Assembly (NCBI GenBank): GCA_900762815.1 | Contig: CAAFHX010000087.1 | Location: 1 to 5,726 of the forward strand | DNA length: 5,726 nucleotides | Direction of reading: 5' to 3' | From: Candidatus Avelusimicrobium facis | GTDB lineage: Bacteria; Elusimicrobiota; Elusimicrobia; Elusimicrobiales; Elusimicrobiaceae | In this document: positions 1 to 5,726 of the stretch, in pieces | How the letters are laid out: every line of letters begins with the position of its first letter | Position numbering within the stretch: position 1 is the first letter of the stretch | Made by a program: the position numbers and the translations under genes | The notes under the pieces: model-generated | Database searches by the model: none | Told to the model about the DNA's origin: nothing | What the model saw: only the letters and a program-made list of their open reading frames with translations

Positions 1-279
1 CTTTTCCAGCCACGGCAGCAGGGTCTTTAAAAAGCCGTCAATTTTTTCCGGCGATTCAATAAACTCAATGATTACCGGGAATTTTTCCACCAGCTCAAAA
101 AAGCGGGTGTTGCGCAGTTCGCTGCTCAGGCCATAACCCATGGCGCCTTTGGCGGCGGTGCCGCCGCTGATGCCGTATTCCTTGGCTTTGCGCACAATGG
201 TTTCGTAGAGCAGGTGGTGGTCCACCACGTCGGTGCTGCTAACGTAAATTTTTAGCATTTTAATCGTTTTCGGTTCCAT
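1..279 (-). CDS. DUF190 family (PII-like) protein, C-terminus cut by window edge
   Basis: Reading leftward from ATG at 279-277 gives 93 open codons, in frame to the edge of the window. The protein begins MEPKTIKMLKIYVSSTD. It shows the hallmarks of the DUF190/COG1993 family: a beta-strand near the N-terminus (LKIYV), a helix LLYETIVRKAKEYGI (23-37), the glycine-rich G(I)SGGTAAKGAMGYG stretch (36-50), and the strand FPVIIEFIESPEKI (67-80). Family members are usually about 105-120 residues, so only the last 15-25 residues should be missing. The fold is PII-like and a small-molecule or signalling role is supposed, but no function is settled; in many genomes the gene lies next to the crcB fluoride channel, which cannot be checked here. 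The start is supported by GAGGGG at 290-285, five bases upstream; Met8 is an alternative with no better ribosome site. The gene has its own promoter and is separated from infB by a terminator. Confidence 0.85.
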   Translation of the reverse strand, partial: MEPKTIKMLKIYVSSTDVVDHHLLYETIVRKAKEYGISGGTAAKGAMGYGLSSELRNTRFFELVEKFPVIIEFIESPEKIDGFLKTLLPWLEK

Positions 280-300
280 ACTATCCCCTCACATCTTAGA

Positions 301-316
301 CACCGCGCGCGCGGTG
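301..316. repeat. Perfect 16-bp palindrome in the DUF190 leader
   Basis: CACCGCGCGCGCGGTG reads the same on both strands (8+8, no spacer). It lies between the predicted transcription start (about 332) and the ribosome site (285-290) of the DUF190 gene. As RNA it can form a 6-bp GC stem with a GCGC loop. It could be a leader hairpin or a protein-binding site. It is not a terminator, because no T-run follows it. Confidence 0.6.
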
Positions 317-338
317 AAACGGGTCTGCCGTCTTTTTT

Positions 339-366
339 ATTATAACACTTTCCGACGGAAAAGCAA
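339..366 (-). promoter_or_regulatory. Sigma70-type promoter for the DUF190 gene
   Basis: On the minus strand a perfect -10 box TATAAT lies at 344-339. A partial -35 box TTGCTT lies at 366-361, with a 16-bp spacer. The predicted start of transcription is near 332, giving a leader of about 52 nt. The site lies immediately downstream of the infB terminator, as expected if the DUF190 gene is transcribed independently. The weak -35 box suggests that an activator or the A/T-rich DNA upstream (371-386) may help. Confidence 0.65.
349..361. promoter_or_regulatory. Operator-like inverted repeat inside the DUF190 promoter spacer
   Basis: TTTCCG-A-CGGAAA is a perfect inverted repeat with 6-bp arms and a 1-bp centre. 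It occupies most of the spacer between the predicted -35 and -10 boxes and reaches the edge of the -35 box. A dimeric repressor bound here would block RNA polymerase. That role is inferred from position and symmetry only. Confidence 0.45.
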
Positions 367-380
367 GCCGCTTTTTTCAC

Positions 381-406
381 AAAAAACCCCCGGTTTGCAC
401 CGGGGG
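381..406 (-). terminator. Intrinsic terminator after infB
   Basis: On the minus strand a 7-bp stem CCCCCGG/CCGGGGG (406-400 with 393-387) closes a 6-nt loop TGCAAA. It is followed directly by six T (386-381). It begins 20 nt after the infB stop codon, so it ends the rimP-nusA-infB transcript and insulates the DUF190 gene. Confidence 0.93.
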
Positions 407-426
407 CTATTTAGGGTTTTTGAAGT

Positions 427-2671
<2,245 letters not shown>

Positions 2672-2694
<23 letters not shown>

Positions 2695-4060
2695 CAGCTT
2701 CCTCCTGCGCGGGGGCTTGCGCCTGCGCGTTCTCTAAATGTTTTTTGGCACTTTCAATAATCTTAGCGGCGGTCTTTTCGCCGATGCCTTGCAAAGCGGC
2801 TAAGTGTTCCGGTTCTACGGACGCAATTTTTTCCACGGAGGTATAGCCCGCTTTTTGCAAAATTTCAGCGGTTTTGGGACCGATGCCTTCTACGCCTTCC
2901 AAGGTGCCTTGGGTTTGGGCAGCTTCGGCTTCGGCCTCTTGGGCTTTTTGGCTTTCGCTCTTGACTTCCAATTCCCACCCGGTCAAGCGGCTGGCCAGCT
3001 TAATATTCTGCCAGTCTTTGCCGATGGCAATGGCCAGTTGGTCGTCGGGCACGATAATCAGGGCTTTCTTTTCGCTCATGCTGACGATTTTGACAAAGTT
3101 GGCCTTGGCCGGCGCAATGGAGTTGGCGATGACGGTGGTTACATCGTCGGAATAGTTAATCAAGTCAATGCGTTCGCCGGACAATTCATTCATGACCGCG
3201 CGGATGCGGATGCCGCGCATGCCCACGCACGTGCCGATGGGGTCAATTTTGTGGTCAATGCTGGACACCAATACTTTGGAGCGGAAACCCGGGTCGCGCT
3301 GGACGGCTTTGATTTCCACGATGCCTTCGCTGATTTCGGGTACTTCCACCTTGAATAATTCCTCTAAGAATTTGCCGTTGGCGCGGGACAAAATCACATA
3401 GGGTCCGCGTTGGCCTTTGTCCATTTTGTAGGCGGCGGATTTATAGCGCGAGAGCACCGGGTCATCGCCGATTTCGGCCAAGTCCGTCTGGCTGAGCACC
3501 TTGGCAATGATGGCTTTTACGCGCGAGCCGTTAGTATAGCGTTCTTTTTTGATTTGTTCGCAGTAAGGCAAAATGGCTTCCACTTTGCCCAGGTCAATAA
3601 TCAAATCCCGGTCGGAAAAGCGGCGCACGGAGCCTGTAACCACTTCGCCTTCGCGGGGTTTAAATTCTTTGTAAAAATTGTCGCGTTCGATGCCGCGCAC
3701 TTTTTGGATGAGCACCTGCTTGGCGATTTGCGCCGCAATGCGGGAGAAGTCCTCCACGTCTTGCGTCAGCGTAACGACGTCTCCGGCTTTGGGGTTTTTG
3801 AGGTAAGCCTTGGCGGCTTCTACGTCAATTTCCATTTCCGGGTTGGTTACCACGTCCACCACATTGAGCGTTTGGAACGCTTGAATGGTGCCGCTTTGCA
3901 CGTCAATTTTGGCACTGATTTGGGCGGTTTTGCCCAAGTTTTTGCGCAGGGCGGACACGAGGGCGTCTTCAATGGTCTTTAAGATGTCTTCGCGTTTGAT
4001 GTTTTTTTCTCTTTCCAAGCCTTCCAAGGCCAGGATTAAATCTTTGGCAGTTCCTTCCAT
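2672..4060 (-). CDS. nusA: Transcription termination/antitermination factor NusA
   Basis: NusA binds RNA polymerase and nascent RNA and controls pausing, termination and antitermination. The protein has 462 residues. The RNAP-binding N-terminal domain is about 1-125 and S1 about 136-226. KH1 spans about 230-302 with a normal GxxG loop (VGMRGIR, 279-285). KH2 spans about 305-368 with VPDDQLAIAIGKDWQN. A C-terminal helix-hairpin-helix domain (about 387-443) has two hairpins, GIGPKTAEI (392-400) and GIGEKTAAKI (425-434), reached through an acidic Ala/Glu linker. Two things are odd. KH2 has GKDW (347-350) where the family has GKxG, and S1 carries an extra segment at about 189-217, before the strand GPYVILSR. 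The start is ATG at 4060 with AAGGAG at 4076-4071, ten bases upstream. The gene follows rimP by 48 nt and overlaps infB by 23 nt. Confidence 0.97.
2701..2706 (-). promoter_or_regulatory. Ribosome binding site of infB inside the nusA 3' end
   Basis: The minus strand reads AGGAGG, followed by six bases and then ATG at 2694-2692. It lies within the last codons of nusA and fixes the infB start. Termination of NusA translation 23 nt further on should leave ribosomes near this site, so the two genes are probably translationally coupled. Confidence 0.85.
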
Positions 4061-4108
4061 TTTGATGTTTCTCCTTATATGTAATGTACGCGCGCGGGGC
4101 GCAGGGTT

Positions 4109-4567
4109 TTAAAATTCAAGTACGGGGTCCAAATTGGCCTTTTTGATATTATCGTACTTAAAATTAAATTGGTTGGTGCCGTCGTCTAAAATAAAGCCGT
4201 CGTCGGCCGCAGAGGCAATGGTGCCCGTAAAAAAGCCGCGCCCTTCCAGCGGGGTCTTGAGCACGATGCGTACGCGCTCATTAATAAATTTTTTGAAGTG
4301 CTCCGGCTTTTTGAGCGCGCGTTTGACGCCCGGGGAGGAAACTTCTAAAATATACGCCCCGTCAATGAGGCTTTCCATTTCCAGCACGGAATCTATTTTA
4401 TTGCTCAGCTCCGAGCAATCGTCCAGCGTGACGCCGCCGTCCTTGTCTACAAAAAACTGCAAAAGCTTTTTGCGTCCTTGGTTTTGGATGACCAAGTCCA
4501 CCAGCTCCACGCCTTGGCCTTGCAAGGCGGCCGCTACGGTTTGTTCAATGGTTTTCGGGTCTTTCAT
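4109..4567 (-). CDS. rimP: Ribosome maturation factor RimP
   Basis: RimP assists late maturation of the 30S ribosomal subunit. The protein has 152 residues, normal for the family. The N-terminal alpha/beta domain (about 1-82) shows the strand-helix pattern VELVDLVIQNQGRKKLLQFF (20-39), then DKDGGVTLDDCSELSNKID (41-59), with the family signature LEVSSPGVKRAL at 74-85. The C-terminal SH3-like barrel (about 86-152) includes RVRIVLKTPLEGRGFFTGTI. The start is ATG at 4567-4565 with a modest ribosome site AGGTG at 4576-4572. It is the first gene of the rimP-nusA-infB operon, an arrangement found widely in bacteria. The 48-nt gap to nusA holds only a GC-rich run and the nusA ribosome site. Confidence 0.95.
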   Translation of the reverse strand: MKDPKTIEQTVAAALQGQGVELVDLVIQNQGRKKLLQFFVDKDGGVTLDDCSELSNKIDSVLEMESLIDGAYILEVSSPGVKRALKKPEHFKKFINERVRIVLKTPLEGRGFFTGTIASAADDGFILDDGTNQFNFKYDNIKKANLDPVLEF

Positions 4568-4587
4568 AAAACACCTGCCTATTAAGT

Positions 4588-4613
4588 AAAAAGCGACTTG
4601 TTGCCAAGTCGCT
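4588..4613 (-). promoter_or_regulatory. Terminator-like hairpin in the rimP leader (possible attenuator)
   Basis: On the minus strand a 9-bp perfect stem AGCGACTTG/CAAGTCGCT (4613-4605 with 4600-4592) encloses a 4-nt loop GCAA. The stem runs into five T, the first being its last base. The gene on its other side is divergent, so this is not the end of an upstream transcript. It lies within the first 35 nt or so of the predicted rimP mRNA, about 20 nt before the start codon. It may be an attenuator, conceivably NusA-responsive, or a stabilising 5' hairpin. On the plus strand the tail is CTCTTTC, a poorer terminator. Confidence 0.6.
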
Positions 4614-4630
4614 CTTTCTAGTACACTCTT

Positions 4631-4659
4631 ATCTTAACATTATATAAGCGCGCTGTCAA
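4631..4659 (-). promoter_or_regulatory. Sigma70-type promoter of the rimP-nusA-infB operon
   Basis: The minus strand has a perfect -35 box TTGACA at 4659-4654. A 17-bp spacer separates it from TAAGAT (4 of 6 matches) at 4636-4631. Transcription would start near 4624, giving a 57-nt leader. A perfect TATAAT also occurs at 4644-4639, but it is only 9 bp from TTGACA and would need a poor -35 (TTAGGC). It may be a second, overlapping promoter. Confidence 0.75.
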
Positions 4660-4691
4660 CCGCCTAAAACTAATCCGTTTTTGGCGTTGAC
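4655..4691. repeat. Long imperfect dyad spanning both divergent -35 boxes
   Basis: The left arm 4655-4670 (GTCAACCGCCTAAAAC) pairs with the right arm 4677-4691 (GTTTTTGGCGTTGAC) around a 6-bp centre TAATCC. Fourteen pairs form, with one unpaired C and one mismatch. The outer GTCAAC/GTTGAC parts coincide with the -35 boxes of the two promoters. Both predicted transcription starts lie outside it, so it is more likely a DNA-level element, such as an operator, than an RNA hairpin. Confidence 0.5.
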
Positions 4692-4716
4692 CGGGCCGGA
4701 GGGGATTTTTTACCAT
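4687..4716 (+). promoter_or_regulatory. Sigma70-type promoter of the outer-membrane protein gene
   Basis: The -35 box TTGACC (5 of 6) lies at 4687-4692. An 18-bp spacer separates it from TACCAT (4 of 6) at 4711-4716. The predicted start is near 4723, with a leader of about 38 nt. The -10 box is the weak part of the assignment. Confidence 0.5.
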
Positions 4717-4748
4717 AACGGTGTAGTTTAATTCCAGCCAAGTACATA

Positions 4749-4755
4749 AGGGGGA
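4749..4755 (+). promoter_or_regulatory. Ribosome binding site of the outer-membrane protein gene
   Basis: AGGGGGA lies six bases before the ATG at 4762. It fixes the start at the codon that opens a classical signal peptide. Confidence 0.75.
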
Positions 4756-4761
4756 AATAAT

Positions 4762-5583
4762 ATGAAGAGGGGAATAATGGCAGTGGCCGCCATGGCATTG
4801 TTGGCCGGCACTGCTTTTGCACAGCAAGCTCCGGCTGCGGCCCAATCGGTCCCGGCCCGTGTGATTCAACAAGACACCACTACGGTCTATGATGTTTCCA
4901 CCACCAACAAACGGGGTACCACTCAATACGGCATGGTAGAGCAAACCCAGACCACGCCGCAGGGCGGCACGCGTATTATCAGCCAGACCGCCTATGAGGA
5001 CTATACGCCCAGCAAAATGGCTTTGGCCAATCAGAAAAAGGGCGAAGTTTCCTTGGGCGTGGGCGCCAGCTACACCGCCGCCAAAGACAGCGCCGGGGCC
5101 CGCTTGAGCGATGTGGGGTGGTCCGGCACGGCCCAAGTGATGTGGGATATGACCGATCACTTGGCCTTGGGCGTGGACTATATGCTTTTGGCCCCGCACA
5201 GCCGCAACAATCACCGCGGCAACGGCAGTTATAAATATTCCGACTTGCGCTACAACGGCGTAGGGTTGGCCGGCAAATATACGCTCAATGCCTGGGACGC
5301 CTGGCGCGTGTACATCCCCATGGGGGTGGGGGCTGCGCAAGTGCGTATGAAATCGGCCGGGAAGCGTGGCGGCGTGGCCACCGCGCAAAGCGATGACAAA
5401 TGGGGCTTGGACCTGTTTGCCGGGTTGGGCTTGCAATACAATCTGACCAAAGACCTGTTTATGGGTTTGGAATACCGCTATACGGTGGCGTTTGTCAAAT
5501 CGGACGATTTGAACCGCTACTATGGCAAAAACCAGTATTTCCAATTCCATGGCGCGTTCCTGCGCATGGGTATGCGGTTTTAA
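4762..5583 (+). CDS. Outer-membrane beta-barrel protein with signal peptide
   Basis: The 273-residue precursor begins with a Sec signal peptide: the basic start MKR, a hydrophobic core (about 4-17) and a likely cleavage after AFA (residue 20). Residues 21-93 form a polar Thr/Gln/Ala-rich region. From about 94 the sequence alternates in the manner of membrane beta-strands with polar turns: 94-104, 119-128, 133-143, 163-173, 180-195, 213-225, 232-244 and 259-273. That fits an 8-stranded OmpA/OmpW-type barrel of about 180 residues. The last residues, FLRMGMRF, match the C-terminal beta-signal with terminal Phe recognised by the BAM complex. No peptidoglycan-binding domain is present. Its role (small porin, adhesin or structural protein) cannot be told. 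It is a single-gene transcript, with its own promoter and ribosome site on one side and a strong terminator on the other, divergent from rimP. Confidence 0.88.
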   Translation: MKRGIMAVAAMALLAGTAFAQQAPAAAQSVPARVIQQDTTTVYDVSTTNKRGTTQYGMVEQTQTTPQGGTRIISQTAYEDYTPSKMALANQKKGEVSLGVGASYTAAKDSAGARLSDVGWSGTAQVMWDMTDHLALGVDYMLLAPHSRNNHRGNGSYKYSDLRYNGVGLAGKYTLNAWDAWRVYIPMGVGAAQVRMKSAGKRGGVATAQSDDKWGLDLFAGLGLQYNLTKDLFMGLEYRYTVAFVKSDDLNRYYGKNQYFQFHGAFLRMGMRF

Positions 5584-5605
5584 AAAAGACTTTACTGGCC
5601 GGTGC

Positions 5606-5637
5606 GGCGGAGGGGGAAAACTCCCTCCGCCTTTTTT
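5606..5637 (+). terminator. Intrinsic terminator of the outer-membrane protein gene
   Basis: An 11-bp stem, GGCGGAGGGGG at 5606-5616 with CTCCCTCCGCC at 5621-5631 including one G-U pair, closes an AAAA loop. It is followed by six T (5632-5637). It lies 22 nt after the stop codon. Confidence 0.95.
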
Positions 5638-5660
5638 GCGGGAGGTTTTTCTTTTTGTCC

Positions 5661-5688
5661 TTGTAAAAGTGGGCACCCTCTTTGTAAA
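5661..5688. repeat. Dyad and 21-bp-spaced direct repeats upstream of the right-edge promoter
   Basis: TTGTAAA occurs at 5661-5667 and again at 5682-5688, a 21-bp step or about two helical turns. Nested in this is the dyad AAAGtGGG-CA-CCCtCTTT (5666-5683), perfect apart from one T-T mismatch. Both lie directly upstream of the -35 box at 5692. They could bind a regulator; nothing else about them can be read from the sequence. Confidence 0.35.
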
Positions 5689-5691
5689 CGC

Positions 5692-5719
5692 TTGACGGAT
5701 GTTTTTTTTTTGCTAAATT
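5692..5719 (+). promoter_or_regulatory. Promoter for a gene beyond the right edge
   Basis: TTGACG (5 of 6) lies at 5692-5697. A 16-bp spacer separates it from TAAATT (4 of 6) at 5714-5719, which is preceded by TGC, the extended -10 motif. Transcription would begin just outside the window. The spacer contains an unbroken run of ten T (5702-5711). The promoter follows the terminator at 5606-5637, so it should serve a new rightward transcript. Confidence 0.6.
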
Positions 5720-5726
5720 TTGACTA

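Noticed and set aside
3410..3982. 190-codon plus-strand frame opposite nusA
   Set aside because: It is antisense to conserved NusA N-terminal and S1 domains, and its composition is that of a shadow frame.
4639..4644. Perfect TATAAT on the minus strand as the main rimP -10 box
   Set aside because: It is only 9 bp from the consensus TTGACA, and at a 17-bp spacing the -35 would be TTAGGC (2 of 6). TAAGAT at 4631-4636 pairs better with TTGACA, so TATAAT is kept only as a possible second promoter.
4568..4761. tRNA gene ahead of rimP, as with metY in E. coli
   Set aside because: No cloverleaf or CCA end can be drawn; the only stem is the 9-bp leader hairpin.
4618..5676. 352-codon minus-strand frame opposite the outer-membrane protein gene
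   Set aside because: The plus-strand gene has a ribosome site, signal peptide, beta-signal and terminator. The antisense frame runs over both control regions and lacks any such support.

Overview
The window carries a short, compact piece of a bacterial chromosome at roughly mid-50s percent GC by eye. The cell is very probably Gram-negative (diderm). The only rightward gene encodes a protein with a Sec signal peptide and a C-terminal beta-barrel ending in phenylalanine, which is typical of outer-membrane proteins. I cannot place the organism firmly. The histone-H1-like IF2 tail and the unusual NusA would suit a deep-branching gut or environmental diderm such as an Elusimicrobiota-type genome, but that is a guess. 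No mobile element, CRISPR array, tRNA or rRNA is visible.

Layout from left to right. Positions 1-279 (minus) hold the first 93 codons of a DUF190 (PII-like, COG1993) gene that runs off the left edge. Its own promoter and leader lie at 280-366. At 381-406 a strong intrinsic terminator closes the next transcript. Positions 427-4567 (minus) hold the translation/transcription operon rimP-nusA-infB: ribosome maturation factor, transcription elongation/termination factor and initiation factor IF2. nusA and infB overlap by 23 nt. The operon is read leftward from a good sigma70-type promoter at 4631-4659, through a terminator-like hairpin in its 57-nt leader, and ends at the 381-406 terminator. rbfA and truB, which often follow infB, are absent. 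A 194-bp divergent control region (4568-4761) separates rimP from a rightward outer-membrane beta-barrel gene at 4762-5583, which ends in its own terminator (5606-5637). The last 90 bases hold a likely promoter for a gene beyond the right edge.

The genes form an ordinary housekeeping cluster; I do not see an undescribed multi-gene system. The points worth a second look lie within it. NusA has Trp in place of the second Gly of the KH2 GxxG loop, plus an extra segment of about 20 residues in its S1 domain. A 14-pair imperfect dyad spans both -35 boxes of the divergent rimP and outer-membrane promoters. A terminator-like hairpin sits in the rimP leader, where NusA-sensitive attenuation would be plausible. 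Two dyads lie in the DUF190 control region. A T10 tract fills most of the spacer of the right-edge promoter.
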